Source of the DNA: Deinococcus gobiensis I-0
Lineage (GTDB): Bacteria; Deinococcota; Deinococci; Deinococcales; Deinococcaceae
Direction of reading: 5' to 3'
DNA: 64,000 bases
NCBI RefSeq assembly: GCF_000252445.1
Contig: NC_017790.1
Location: forward strand, 2,090,501 to 2,154,500
Part shown: positions 41,380 through 51,106 of the stretch, piece by piece
Numbering within the stretch: position 1 is the stretch's first letter
Layout: the number at the start of each line of letters is the position of its first letter
Program-made: the position numbers and the translations under genes
Notes under the pieces: model-generated
The model's database searches: none
What the model was told of the DNA's origin: nothing
The model's input: only the letters and a program-made list of their open reading frames with translations

Positions 41380-44300
41380 ATGCCCATCCTGATCCTGGGA
41401 GGCCGCCGCGAGCTGGCCGAGCCGACCACCGCCCTCCTGCTGACCGAGGCCCTGACGGGGCGGGTGGGCGGCTTCCTCGAACTGAGCCAGATGCTCACCG
41501 GGCGCGTGCCCCTGCGCGAGCTGGTACTGGACACGGCCCTCTCCGGTGAGGTGCCGGGCACCCTCTCGCCTACGGCATACGGCGCGGTCCACGATCTGGC
41601 CATGACGGCCGCCGATCTGGACGTCGAGTCCTTCACCTGGGCCGCCGAACGCGGCCAGGGCACCCGCATGGATGTGACCGTGATTGGCGGGGCACAAGGC
41701 GGCGACGTGCCAGCGGTGACCGTCAGTGCAGGCGGTCAGGGCGGCGCCTTCGCGGCAGCTGGCACCCTCGCCGAGTGGGAGCACGAGCTGGGGCCGGGCG
41801 GGGCCGAGACGACGACCCTGCACGCCAGCGACGCCTCCCTGATCCCAGGGGCCACGCTGCCCGAGCTTGTGCCCTGGGAGACGCAGGCTGAACTCGACGA
41901 GCTCTACCGCCAGAAGCGCGCCGGGCAGATCGCCCTCATCCCGCCCCTACAGCGCCCCACGGCCCAGTTCGACGGACGCCGCATGGCCGTGGATGCGGTG
42001 GCCCTGGCCGCACTCGCCACCGTCCCCCACCGCCTGCTCGCTGCGCCCCCCTTCCCCGGCTATGACTTCCGGGCCGATGGGGATGGCCCCACCTACAGCA
42101 CCTTCGGGAAGACGGCCCAGCAGGTCGTGAACGATCTCTGGGGCGTGGTCGGCCTCCAGACTGGATGGGAGGGCGGCGTCCTTGTGGTGCGCCCCCCTGG
42201 GCCGACTGGCGACATGGTGCTGCCCTCGCCGATTGAGCGGGTCAGGACCGAGCGCATCACCCTGGATGCACCGACCATTGAGATTCAGGGTGGTGCTCCC
42301 TCGGACACGGCGGCGGACGGCGAGGACGAGACGCCCCCAGACCCGACCAATCCCAGCAACCCCGCCAACAGCCCTGACCCCGATGAGCGTAACGGCACAG
42401 GCGGAAGCGGCTTTGCGGATGGAGTCAGCCCCACTCCGCAGGTCGGCACGGTCGCCGCGAACGCGGTGCCCCTGAGCTGGACGGCGGTACGCAGCGCCTC
42501 CCAGTACATCATCGAGCGCATTGAGGGCGAGGCGCGACCCTACACCCTCTGGGGCCGCCTGGCCGTCACGACTGCCACGCAGTTCGTGGACGACACGGTC
42601 GCGCCCCTGCACACCTACAGCTATCGCCTGCGGGTCAACGCGGTGGCTCAGGCGGGTAGTTCGCAGAACACTCTGTATGCCCCCAGCGAGGTCGCGCAGG
42701 TCACGACGCCCCCGGCCGACGCCGACGCGCCCGGCCCCGTGACCGACCTGCAGGGCTACTACCGCAGTAGCACGTCGGTGGGGGTGAAGTGGAAGCCACC
42801 GGTGGCCGATCCTCTGGACAAAGAACCTCCTCGCAAAGCACCGGCCGACCGCTACCGAATTCAGGCCCGCCGGACGACTCCCGACGCCACCCTGGAGGCT
42901 CAGGTCGTGACGACGCAGGCCTGGGTGCTGCTCGAGGGCCTGCCAGTGGGCGCGGCCCTGCGCCTCTCGGTCGTGGCCCTGAATGGCACGTTGGAGAGTG
43001 AGCCGACCCTGCTGGACGTGCAGCTCGTGAATCTCCCTCCCGCCCTAGTGACTGAGGTGAGGCTGACAGCGCCCGAGGAGCTGGACGCCGATAAGCGCGC
43101 CGTGCTGCGCGCCGAGTGGGACCGTGCAAGCGGCGCGACGACCTACCGCCTGCGCTACGGTGCCGCCCCGGTCGGCACGGATGAGCGCCAGATCCTGTAC
43201 ACAGGCATCCGTATCCTGACCGCCTCCGAGTTGCCAGACGGGGATGGGCCACTGAATCTGGACCTCTCCGGCCTCTCCTACGCGACCCGCTATGCGGTGC
43301 AGGTCATGGCCCTCAACAGCGTAGGCGAGACGGCTTGGTCTCCAGTGGGCTACGCCATCACGACCAGCGAACCCCCACAGCCTGAACCGGACCCCGAGGC
43401 CGATGCCTTTGAGCGGGCGCAGGCGAGCGTGCTTATCACCACCCGCCGCACCGATGCCAGCGCCGTCAAGACCACAGTCTGGAAATCTGGTGGGCGGGTA
43501 GACGCCACCCAGGTGCAGACCTGGGGCAAGGTAGCGGTGCTGAAGCGGGACAACCCGAAGGAGGTTCAGGCGCGCTGGATGCAGCTCAGCGCCGTCACCA
43601 CCCGCAACTTCTATGAGCTGCCCAACTGGCCCCTGACCCTCACCGCAAGTGTCACCGAAACCCTGAACTACGACGTGCAGGAACCGGGACGCGAGCTGGG
43701 ACGCGAGCAGGAGCGGGTTGTACAGGAGTGGAGTCCGCAGGGTTGGCTCAACCTCCGCCGCACCGAGCGCAGCCGCGCCGGCTGGGTGGAAGGGGTGACC
43801 GACGACGACGGCAACACCACCGCCCGCGAGTACAAGACCCAGTTCGAGGCCGTGACCGAGCAGTGGCAGCCGATCGGGGCCGGACTGTGGCTCTATGCCC
43901 GGACGCCGTCTGGGACAGCCCCGCTGCCAGTCTTCTTGCGGGACAGCGAGGGAGAGGGCGACTGGGACGTGCTGGAAACGGCAGCGAAGGGGGGACAGGC
44001 CGAGACGACAGTCAGCGAGCAGGCTCCGCCCCAGGCCACTCTGCCCGCCAAGACGAAAGAGGCGACCCGCAAGGGCGAAGCGCTGCCGCCGACCCTGCCC
44101 CGTACGGTCGGCAGTCCCGCCCTGGCCCGCTACCCGCTGGATCAACCGTGGTTCAGCAGTCCCGCACCGGCGTCACCACCCGGCGACGAGGGGCCGGAAG
44201 GGAAAGGAGGCCGCGATCCGGACAGCCCTCCCCCCCCGGTCCCCGCCGGGCCTGCTGAGCCCACCCCTACGCCCGCCGGGAGCGGCGACCCCACCGGCAC

Positions 44301-44595
44301 GCCCGAACCGGCGGCGGCCGACGTGGGCAGCCCCCGCCAGCCGCTGACCTACAGCTACACGGTGGCGGGCACGGGCGGGGGCGCGACCATCCAGACCAGC
44401 ATCCCCTGGGTGCGCACCGCCGCCGGGCTGGCCCGCTACGCCGCACTCCTCGCGCAGCAGGGCGGGCCGCGCCTGCGGATCACTCGGACCTACATCCTGC
44501 CGACGACGCCCCCCAGCCTCGACCGCGCCGTGAGCGCGAGCGCCGAGGGGCAGAACGGCAACTTCTCTATGACGGTCGTGACAGAAACGAGGTGA
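41380..44595 (+). CDS. Large tail-tip protein with FN3 domains
   Basis: 1071 residues from ATG 41380 (GAGAGGAGG upstream). The first 300 residues look like a baseplate hub part. Fibronectin type III-like domains follow at about 345-450, 450-545 and 560-665 (P-G-P-V-T-D-L-Q-G-Y-Y ... V-G-V-K-W-K-P-P; S-P-V-G-Y-A-I-T-T-S-E-P). A Pro/Gly-rich linker at about 905-985 joins a small C-terminal beta domain. It probably forms the tail tip that contacts the host. Confidence 0.7.
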   Translation: MPILILGGRRELAEPTTALLLTEALTGRVGGFLELSQMLTGRVPLRELVLDTALSGEVPGTLSPTAYGAVHDLAMTAADLDVESFTWAAERGQGTRMDVTVIGGAQGGDVPAVTVSAGGQGGAFAAAGTLAEWEHELGPGGAETTTLHASDASLIPGATLPELVPWETQAELDELYRQKRAGQIALIPPLQRPTAQFDGRRMAVDAVALAALATVPHRLLAAPPFPGYDFRADGDGPTYSTFGKTAQQVVNDLWGVVGLQTGWEGGVLVVRPPGPTGDMVLPSPIERVRTERITLDAPTIEIQGGAPSDTAADGEDETPPDPTNPSNPANSPDPDERNGTGGSGFADGVSPTPQVGTVAANAVPLSWTAVRSASQYIIERIEGEARPYTLWGRLAVTTATQFVDDTVAPLHTYSYRLRVNAVAQAGSSQNTLYAPSEVAQVTTPPADADAPGPVTDLQGYYRSSTSVGVKWKPPVADPLDKEPPRKAPADRYRIQARRTTPDATLEAQVVTTQAWVLLEGLPVGAALRLSVVALNGTLESEPTLLDVQLVNLPPALVTEVRLTAPEELDADKRAVLRAEWDRASGATTYRLRYGAAPVGTDERQILYTGIRILTASELPDGDGPLNLDLSGLSYATRYAVQVMALNSVGETAWSPVGYAITTSEPPQPEPDPEADAFERAQASVLITTRRTDASAVKTTVWKSGGRVDATQVQTWGKVAVLKRDNPKEVQARWMQLSAVTTRNFYELPNWPLTLTASVTETLNYDVQEPGRELGREQERVVQEWSPQGWLNLRRTERSRAGWVEGVTDDDGNTTAREYKTQFEAVTEQWQPIGAGLWLYARTPSGTAPLPVFLRDSEGEGDWDVLETAAKGGQAETTVSEQAPPQATLPAKTKEATRKGEALPPTLPRTVGSPALARYPLDQPWFSSPAPASPPGDEGPEGKGGRDPDSPPPPVPAGPAEPTPTPAGSGDPTGTPEPAAADVGSPRQPLTYSYTVAGTGGGATIQTSIPWVRTAAGLARYAALLAQQGGPRLRITRTYILPTTPPSLDRAVSASAEGQNGNFSMTVVTETR

Positions 44596-44597
44596 GC

Positions 44598-44774
44598 ATG
44601 AGTACAGCGCAACAGACCGGGCAGGTCATCCGCAGCCTGCCCGACCGCCGGGTCGTCGTACAGGTCGGAGCGCAGCAGATCACGGCGCGCGCATCCGGCC
44701 TCGTCCCACGCCCTGGCACGCAGGCGCTCGTCAGCAATCCTGGGCAGGGCTGGGTGGTGCTGTCATGGCAGTGA
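44598..44774 (+). CDS. Small tail-region protein
   Basis: 58 residues from ATG 44598, with GAGGTGA just upstream. One small beta barrel by appearance (R-R-V-V-V-Q-V-G-A-Q-Q-I-T-A-R-A). Overlaps the next gene by ten bases. Unknown. Confidence 0.5.
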   Translation: MSTAQQTGQVIRSLPDRRVVVQVGAQQITARASGLVPRPGTQALVSNPGQGWVVLSWQ

Positions 44775-45151
44775 GCCCCGGCCCAGCTTCGACGGTCTTG
44801 CGCTTTCTGCGCGGGGGCTGTGGCGGGTGCCTGTGCGGGCGGTTATGCGAGCCCTGCCGGGCAGGGCAGGACTGCGAACCAACCGAGGCGATGGTCGAGC
44901 GCGTGACCCCAGGACGGGTGGTGCTGACTGATGGGCGGGTCTTCCCGACGCCGGGCGGCGCCGCCCCACGCCCTGGGCAGCGCGTGGTCGTGGACTGCCG
45001 CCCAGGGCTCATCGCCAGTACCCCCGCGCACATGCCCAGGCGGCAGGATGACGAGGCGGTGCCCTTTATCCCACCGCCCCCCTCCTGGGACTCCCCCCAG
45101 CGTCCCGGCTTCTGGGGCGTGCTCGGCAGCGGCGGCGGAGGTGAATCATGA
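44765..45151 (+). CDS. Cysteine-rich tail-region protein
   Basis: 128 residues from ATG 44765. Residues about 18-37 hold six Cys in a dense cluster (C-G-G-C-L-C-G-R-L-C-E-P-C-R-A-G-Q-D-C), which could bind a metal centre. A small beta domain follows (M-V-E-R-V-T-P-G-R-V-V-L-T-D-G-R) and the C-terminus is Pro/Gly-rich. Related in style to its smaller upstream neighbour. Confidence 0.55.
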   Translation: MAVSPGPASTVLRFLRGGCGGCLCGRLCEPCRAGQDCEPTEAMVERVTPGRVVLTDGRVFPTPGGAAPRPGQRVVVDCRPGLIASTPAHMPRRQDDEAVPFIPPPPSWDSPQRPGFWGVLGSGGGGES

Positions 45152-47070
45152 GCCTGCACCTGCCCCGCACCGACTCCGGCGGCGTGTTCGGGGGCGAGTC
45201 GGACACTGCCCCGGCCACCCAGACCACCGTGGTCCTCGACGACGGCGTGCCCCGCAGCCTCACGGGTGTCTGGGCCACCGATCACGACGCGCGCACCCTG
45301 CGCCGCCTCCAGATGGTCGACATGTTCGCCCCCGATCTCGACCCCCCGGCGCTCGCGCTGGAACACACCGCCGCGCGCCGCCGCGAGCGCCCCCCGGTCA
45401 CCCGCTACCCCCAGCCGGACGGCACCACCCTGATCCTCACCGACTGGGTCTACACCAACGGCGGTGAGGTCGAGGTGGCCGAGCGCGGGGCCGGTCAGGA
45501 CACCCGGCGCTGGACCGAGGAGGTCCGGCATTACGACGGCACCCAGAGCGAAACCGAGGTCCGCACCGATGCACGCGCGGTCCCGGCCTACGACTGGCGC
45601 TGGCAGACCAACCTCGGCACGGTGGACACCCCGGTCACCCGCACCGGGGTCGCCTACCGCCGCGCCACCCTGCGCCGCTGGGGCACCAACCCGGACGACC
45701 TGTTCGTGCTGGTGGACACCGTGCTCATGGCGCTGTACGAGGACGTGCGCCTGGACGGCGACGTGGCGGTGGGCTGGCGCAACCGCGACGACCTGTACCG
45801 CACCGAGGTCGCCCGCGTGCGCCGGCAGGAGGTCTCGGGCGAGCAGATCCAGTACACGTGGGTCGATCTCTGGGTGCCCATCGCCACTCTGGAGCGGCAG
45901 GCCCAGGCGCGGCGACCGGACGACGCCGTGCCGGTCACGGTCGGGGGCGCAGTGCGGTACTACGTCACCCGGCAGGTCGGGGACGCGGTGGGGCTGTTAC
46001 GCGACACGGTGCGCCCGGACTGGCCCGCCGCGCCGCCCGAGCCCGGCTTCCGGTTCCTAGCCGCTGGAGGTGCGGTCACAGTCCAGGGACCCCGCACGGA
46101 CGCGCCGCAGTTGCTCGACGATCCCCAGGGGCAGCCCAACGCCACCCTGACGGCCTACGGGCACACGTTCCTGGGCGGAACCTGGGCGGCCCTGCGGGAC
46201 GTGCCGCTGCGGGACGATCAGGGGCGGGTGACGAGCTGGGACACGGTGCTGGTGCTGCACGCCAGCGCGGAGACGGTGACGGCGGTACGGCAGGACGGCA
46301 GCGCCGCGACCCTCTCCATCGAGGCCTTCGAGCGCGAGATCCTCCGGGCACTGCCGGGCAGCTTCCTGGGCTTCTCGCCGGTCGGCACGTTCTTCAACAG
46401 CTGGCCGGCGCACTGGGCCTGGGCACGCTGTACTGGGGAGGCCCGCGCCCTGGTGGTGCATGACGCCTGGCGCGACAGCTACAAGCGGGACGCGCCGCCG
46501 GGCAGCCCGGAGCATTGGACGTGGAAACAGCGGCCGGGCAAGCGCCCACGTGTGCGGCCCCCCACCGCGCCGGTCGCGCCGCTGCGCCTGACGCTGGCCG
46601 ACGTGGCCGCCCCCCTCCTGCACGACGAGCCACTGAAGCGAGGAGAGGGGCCGCTGCTGCTGCCGACCTCGGCCACGGTGCAGGGCCGCGACGTGCGCCG
46701 GGCGGTCGCCAAGCGGGTGCTGTACCCGCCCGCCCAGTGGCCCGAGGACCTCGACGATAGTCAGAACACGGGTGGGCCGCTCGTGCTGACCTTCGTGATC
46801 CCACCGCTCCCCACAGGACAACAGCAGGGGGCAGTGCTGCTGCTGCGCCTGAAGCTGCCCCCACAGGCCGACACCCTCAGCGTCAACGGCGAGGCGTGGC
46901 CCATCGCCCGACTCGGCCACAACGCGCAGACGGCGCGCGGCTGGCATCCCTACGTGGTCCCGGTGCCGGTGGCGACCACCTACACCCTGGAGTTCAAGGG
47001 CCGCTGCTCGCGCGCCCTGCTCTGCCTGCGCCGCTGGACGCCCGGCGGCGGCCCGCCGGACGGCTCCTGA
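45148..47070 (+). CDS. Large tail protein, unknown
   Basis: 640 residues from ATG 45148, overlapping the previous stop by ATGA. Beta-rich, with many Trp, Arg and Asp (T-D-W-V-Y-T-N-G-G-E-V-E-V, Y-D-W-R-W-Q-T-N-L-G). No catalytic motif recognised. Its place between tip and receptor-binding genes suggests a structural tail-fibre part. Confidence 0.6.
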   Translation: MSLHLPRTDSGGVFGGESDTAPATQTTVVLDDGVPRSLTGVWATDHDARTLRRLQMVDMFAPDLDPPALALEHTAARRRERPPVTRYPQPDGTTLILTDWVYTNGGEVEVAERGAGQDTRRWTEEVRHYDGTQSETEVRTDARAVPAYDWRWQTNLGTVDTPVTRTGVAYRRATLRRWGTNPDDLFVLVDTVLMALYEDVRLDGDVAVGWRNRDDLYRTEVARVRRQEVSGEQIQYTWVDLWVPIATLERQAQARRPDDAVPVTVGGAVRYYVTRQVGDAVGLLRDTVRPDWPAAPPEPGFRFLAAGGAVTVQGPRTDAPQLLDDPQGQPNATLTAYGHTFLGGTWAALRDVPLRDDQGRVTSWDTVLVLHASAETVTAVRQDGSAATLSIEAFEREILRALPGSFLGFSPVGTFFNSWPAHWAWARCTGEARALVVHDAWRDSYKRDAPPGSPEHWTWKQRPGKRPRVRPPTAPVAPLRLTLADVAAPLLHDEPLKRGEGPLLLPTSATVQGRDVRRAVAKRVLYPPAQWPEDLDDSQNTGGPLVLTFVIPPLPTGQQQGAVLLLRLKLPPQADTLSVNGEAWPIARLGHNAQTARGWHPYVVPVPVATTYTLEFKGRCSRALLCLRRWTPGGGPPDGS

Positions 47071-47080
47071 CAGGAGAAAC

Positions 47081-47695
47081 ATGAGTGACCTGATCCCCAA
47101 CCCGATCCTCCTCGACACCACCCCAGCCGGTGGCCTGATCGTGCCCGTAGTCTCCGGACGCGGGGGCCTGAGCGGTTATCAGCTGCTGGGCCTGGACGGC
47201 CTGGCCACGGCTGAGCTGAGCACCGACAGCGGCGCGACCTGGGCCGAGCTGGTCTACCCCCACACCCTGGCCCCCGGCGAGCAGCTCCGGCTGATCCGCA
47301 CCGACACGGGCCCCGTGCTGGCCACCCTGCGCGCCCTCGCCCCGGTGGACGCACCGACCTCGGGCGGCGGCGACACTGGCCCCAGCCCGTACCCCGAGCT
47401 GGTCAGCGGCGCGCCGGTCAGCCTGACGGCCCCAGTGTCGGGGCCGGGCACGCCCCCAGCGATCTACCGCGTGGAGCTGGAGGCGTCGGCGGAGCTGGCG
47501 CTGTCGGTGACGGACAGCACGGACGTCTACATGACCGTCGAGGGCAACTGGCCCCCGGTGAGCGACCCGGTGGCGATGGCGCGGGCGGGCCAGGACCCGC
47601 TGACCCTGAACGTGCCGTTGGGACCGGGCCGCTGGTACGTGACGCTGTCCGGCACAAACGCACCCGCCCCCGTGACCCTGACCGCGAACTGGTAA
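47081..47695 (+). CDS. Tail protein with beta domains
   Basis: 204 residues from ATG 47081 (CAGGAGA upstream). Two beta domains joined by a Ser/Gly/Pro linker at about 90-110. The second (Y-R-V-E-L-E-A-S-A-E-L-A-L-S-V ... R-W-Y-V-T-L-S-G) looks like a pre-peptidase C-terminal or carbohydrate-binding sandwich. Unknown role. Confidence 0.55.
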   Translation: MSDLIPNPILLDTTPAGGLIVPVVSGRGGLSGYQLLGLDGLATAELSTDSGATWAELVYPHTLAPGEQLRLIRTDTGPVLATLRALAPVDAPTSGGGDTGPSPYPELVSGAPVSLTAPVSGPGTPPAIYRVELEASAELALSVTDSTDVYMTVEGNWPPVSDPVAMARAGQDPLTLNVPLGPGRWYVTLSGTNAPAPVTLTANW

Positions 47696-47712
47696 CGCGT
47701 CTCCCCCCTCTG

Positions 47713-47741
47713 CCCCCACCGACCCGGCCCGGTGGGGGTTT
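47713..47741 (+). terminator. Terminator in tail operon
   Basis: CCCCCACC and GGTGGGGG pair around a ten-base loop and are followed by TTT. Confidence 0.65.
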
Positions 47742-47766
47742 CACATTCAGGCCGGGAGAGGTACAC

Positions 47767-48204
47767 ATGGGATTTCGAGACAGCCTGAAGATGCTCGACG
47801 TTCGGTCCTTCCTGAACGCCAGCGCCCGCAGAGTCCTGCTGTATGTCGTGGGTGACGACGACGGGACCTACAAGCCGGTCACCGAGTCCATGCTCGCGGG
47901 TGGCGGGTCCGGTGGGGGCGGCAGCGCCCCGACCCTGGTCCCCCTGGGCAACCACATCACCCTGGCCCTGGACGGTACCGCCAGGGCACCCACCTGGCCC
48001 GCCGGCACCCTGGGCGCGCGCATCGGTGTCAGCGGGGGCAGCGCGCGGGTGGCCGTGACGGCTCCGGAACCGACCAGCACCACGGGGCTGCTCTGGGCTG
48101 ATGGCAGCACCTGGGAGCTGACTCAGGGCGACATCGCCGGGTTCAAGGCCACGGTCGCCAGCGGCTCGCCCGTGCTGGACATCCAGCCGCTCGGGGCCGG
48201 CTGA
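47767..48204 (+). CDS. Hypothetical tail-fibre protein
   Basis: 145 residues from ATG 47767 (GAGAGG upstream). The helical start (F-R-D-S-L-K-M-L-D-V-R-S-F-L-N-A) is followed by a Gly-rich flexible linker (about 45-53) and a beta domain. This looks like an adaptor that joins fibres to the tail. Its stop overlaps the next ATG. Confidence 0.5.
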   Translation: MGFRDSLKMLDVRSFLNASARRVLLYVVGDDDGTYKPVTESMLAGGGSGGGGSAPTLVPLGNHITLALDGTARAPTWPAGTLGARIGVSGGSARVAVTAPEPTSTTGLLWADGSTWELTQGDIAGFKATVASGSPVLDIQPLGAG

Positions 48205-49484
48205 TGCGGCAGATCAGCCCTGGGCGCCCCCCACAGGCTCCGGCCACACCCTCCCCCCGCGTGTTCGGGGCCACACGCAAAACCCAGACCATCCTCGCCA
48301 CCATGGCGGGGGCCAGCGACGAGAACCTGCGCGAGATCGGCAACGTCCTCCATGACCCCGCCGATCCCGTCATGCCCTACAGGCTGTACTACAGCGCCTT
48401 CGCCGGAGCCTACGCCAACGACCAGACCACCCTGGGCAACACCTACCTGCACCTGCTCTACAGCCTCGACGGGCGCACCTGGACCCGCTATGGGCGGGTC
48501 ACGAGCGTTACGAACGGCATCGAGGACCCCTACGTCCTGATCGAGGGCGGCCTGTACTACATGTTCGTCGAGGACAAATCCGAGGTCCCGTTCCGCCGCA
48601 TCGGGCGCTACACCTCGCCGGACGGCCTGACCTGGACCTACACCGGCCCCGTCGGGCTGGCGCTGGGCGCGTCCGGGGCCTGGGACAGCGGGGACGTGTC
48701 CAGCCCCACGCTGCTGCGCGACAGCGACGGGTCCTGGCTGATGCTCTACGAGGGGCGCAACATGGGGGCCAGCCAGTACGGCGCCATCGGCCTGGCCCGC
48801 AGCACCGACCGGGGCCTGACCTGGACCAAGCTCAATGGTGGCGCCCCGGTGGTGATCCCGAACGCGGCGGCGTACAGCGGCGTGGGAGCGCCCACCATCG
48901 GGTGGCTGGGCGAGGTCGTGCCGGACGACCTGCTCTGCGCCGGGGGGGTGTACTACCTGCTGGCGCATGGGCAGGCCCCAGCCCGGAATGCCTATCTGCC
49001 GGCCCTGCTGGTCAGCACGGACCTGATCACCTGGACCGACCCGCTGGGCCGCGAGGTGATCAACGACGAGACCAACCGCGCGCCGAGCGAGACGATGATG
49101 TTCGCCGACCGGGACGCGCAGAGCGTGATCTACACCAGTGGGGTCACCCGCAGCAGCGGAAACGGGCAGCCCAACCTCAGCCGGGCGTTGACGGTCACGG
49201 GCGGACAGGGGCGCGTGCTGGAGGTCGCGTTCTCGGCCGACGGCGAGGCCCGCTGGCTGCTGGCCCCCTACGAGCGCCTGACCGTGGTGGGCGTCCTCGC
49301 GGACGGGACCGGGGGCGTGGGCAATCTGCGGCGCAGGGCGGTGGGCGCGGCCGACAGCACCCTGACCGATCTGGGCAGCGTGTACCCCCTCTACCTCGAC
49401 GGTGGGGCGACCGGAGCGGTGCTGGTGCTGTCGGCGGCCGGGGTCAGCGGCGGCCTGCTCGCGGCGCGGGTGTTGACCTCGTGA
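48204..49484 (+). CDS. GH43-like five-bladed propeller, receptor binding or depolymerase
   Basis: 426 residues. It has the repeated blade pattern of GH43/GH32-type enzymes: Y-R-L-Y-Y-S-A-F, Y-L-H-L-L-Y-S-L-D-G-R-T-W, I-E-D-P-Y-V-L-I-E-G-G-L-Y-Y-M-F-V-E, S-S-P-T-L-L-R-D-S-D-G-S-W-L-M-L-Y-E, and A-R-S-T-D-R-G-L-T-W-T-K. E-D-P and later Glu residues might be catalytic. Its place before the lysis genes fits a tail protein that binds or trims host surface glycan. Whether it is an active glycosidase is not known. Confidence 0.7.
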   Translation: MRQISPGRPPQAPATPSPRVFGATRKTQTILATMAGASDENLREIGNVLHDPADPVMPYRLYYSAFAGAYANDQTTLGNTYLHLLYSLDGRTWTRYGRVTSVTNGIEDPYVLIEGGLYYMFVEDKSEVPFRRIGRYTSPDGLTWTYTGPVGLALGASGAWDSGDVSSPTLLRDSDGSWLMLYEGRNMGASQYGAIGLARSTDRGLTWTKLNGGAPVVIPNAAAYSGVGAPTIGWLGEVVPDDLLCAGGVYYLLAHGQAPARNAYLPALLVSTDLITWTDPLGREVINDETNRAPSETMMFADRDAQSVIYTSGVTRSSGNGQPNLSRALTVTGGQGRVLEVAFSADGEARWLLAPYERLTVVGVLADGTGGVGNLRRRAVGAADSTLTDLGSVYPLYLDGGATGAVLVLSAAGVSGGLLAARVLTS

Positions 49485-50128
49485 GCCTGCTGCTCAGTCC
49501 GTATCCCCGGGGGGCAACGCCCCCCGGCTACACCTTCGTGGACGAGTTCGAGAGCGCCTCGAGCGACAACAACTACACCATCACCATGCAGGGCAGCGGC
49601 GGGAGCCACAGCACCTCGGGCGGGGTCAAACGGCTGGTCCCCGCCCTCGGGGGCGACGGCAGCGTGTCGCTCCGGCGGGCGGGACCGATCACGGCGGTCG
49701 AGCTGCGCGCCCGACTCCAGCCCAATGCCAACGGCGAGAGCATCCGCTACCTCGACCTGGCGCTCGGCGCAGGAGCGTTGACTCCGGGCGACGGCACGGA
49801 CACGGGGGCGTGGTGGCACACCACACTGGCGACTGGGTACACGCTGGCGATCAACAACCCGACCGACCTCAACGGCGCCATCATCGCGCGTCGCCGGGGG
49901 GGTGGGGGCTGGGACATCCTGCGCGAGGTGCAGGCGATGGACTGGACGGTGTGGCGTACCTACGGCATCCGGGTGGGCGGAGGTCAGGTGCAGTTTTCCA
50001 TCGACGGCGCTGTCGTGTACAGCGCGGCGGACGCGACGTTTGCCGGAGGGGATGTCGCCGTCAGTCAGGGGCATTACTCGGGCGGCCTGGGGGCTGTGGC
50101 CGAGCTGGACCGGTTGTCCACGTCGTAA
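49481..50128 (+). CDS. Lectin-like (LamG/concanavalin-type) tail protein
   Basis: 215 residues from a GTG overlapping the previous stop. The beta-sandwich pattern F-V-D-E-F-E-S-A-S ... W-R-T-Y-G-I-R-V-G-G-G-Q-V-Q-F-S-I-D-G-A-V-V-Y is typical of concanavalin-like lectin domains. It probably binds sugar together with the propeller protein. Confidence 0.6.
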   Translation: MSLLLSPYPRGATPPGYTFVDEFESASSDNNYTITMQGSGGSHSTSGGVKRLVPALGGDGSVSLRRAGPITAVELRARLQPNANGESIRYLDLALGAGALTPGDGTDTGAWWHTTLATGYTLAINNPTDLNGAIIARRRGGGGWDILREVQAMDWTVWRTYGIRVGGGQVQFSIDGAVVYSAADATFAGGDVAVSQGHYSGGLGAVAELDRLSTS

Positions 50129-50213
50129 CGCCCCAAAGAGACAACCTCATCCCCCTTTCCCGCCCCAGTGCCCGGCCTGGGGCGGTGTCCTGTTGCCCGG
50201 GCAAGGAGCTGCC

Positions 50214-50606
50214 ATGAAGAACCTGCTGCTGTCCGCCCTGACCGTTTCGCTGCTCGCCCTGACCGCCTGTGGTGGGGTCGCCACCCCGGCCACCTCGCCC
50301 ACGTCGCCGAGCGCACCCGCCCCGGCCCCCGCCGCGCAGACCCTGGCCCTGGCCGTGACCGACCCGGTCGCACTGGCGGCCAGTGGCGCGACCGTGAGCC
50401 TCGTGGGGGGCGACCTCGTGTTCCTGGCCGGGTTCAAGCGGGTGAGCATCCGCCTCGTGCTTCCTGACGGCACCTACAGCGCCCAGGCAGGCGGCGCGGC
50501 CGGGCAGGCCCTACTGAGCACCCTGAGCTACACGGCCGTGCCCGGCATGCGCGTCGAGATCGGGCAGGCGTTCTACACACCGGTCAGCACGGTCGTCCTG
50601 AAGTAA
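50214..50606 (+). CDS. Phage-encoded lipoprotein
   Basis: 130 residues from ATG 50214 with AAGGAG upstream. The signal peptide ends in lipobox L-T-A-C (residues 16-19), followed by a Thr/Pro/Ser/Ala linker and a beta domain. It opens the lysis region. It may be part of lysis or a superinfection-exclusion lipoprotein. Confidence 0.65.
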   Translation: MKNLLLSALTVSLLALTACGGVATPATSPTSPSAPAPAPAAQTLALAVTDPVALAASGATVSLVGGDLVFLAGFKRVSIRLVLPDGTYSAQAGGAAGQALLSTLSYTAVPGMRVEIGQAFYTPVSTVVLK

Positions 50607-50683
50607 GTGCTGCCCGCTCCTGGCCCGCCCACGTTCCCGGCAGTGGGCAGGCCTCGCCCTGCCGGCCAGAAAGGAGAGCACCT

Positions 50684-51106
50684 TTGCCCCTTCAGCCTGT
50701 GATCCAGAGCGCCGAGACCCTCGTCCTCGGCCTGGCCCTGTGCAGCGGTTCCTTCGGCCACTGGGTCTTCTCCCTCGCCACCGGCACCCGCTACACCCGC
50801 CCCGTCCTCTTCGCCAACTGCATCCTCTCCGGCTTCGCCGCCGCCACCGCCGCCTACGCCGGCATCCACCACACCACCCTCGAAGTCGGCGTCCACCTCG
50901 CCGTCCTGGGCGGCTTCGGCATCGGCGCCGTCTGGGGACCGCTCGGCCTCTGGAAGCTCGCCGGCCTCCTGCTCCAGCTGGGTGGCCGACTCGGGGAGCA
51001 ACTTGGACCGCCCCCACCCCCGCCGCCCCAGCTCGTGCCGCCCAGTGTGTCACCGACCCCGCCCCCTGACCCGCCCTCTCCCCCACCTCCGGGAGGTTCC
51101 TCATGA
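50684..51106 (+). CDS. Holin-like membrane protein
   Basis: 140 residues from TTG 50684, supported by AAGGAG eight bases before it. Three hydrophobic helices lie at about 10-30, 40-58 and 66-92; the C-terminal 35 residues are nearly all Pro and Ser. It precedes another membrane protein and the endolysin gene, so it is the likely holin. The Pro-rich tail is unusual. Confidence 0.6.
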   Translation: MPLQPVIQSAETLVLGLALCSGSFGHWVFSLATGTRYTRPVLFANCILSGFAAATAAYAGIHHTTLEVGVHLAVLGGFGIGAVWGPLGLWKLAGLLLQLGGRLGEQLGPPPPPPPQLVPPSVSPTPPPDPPSPPPPGGSS

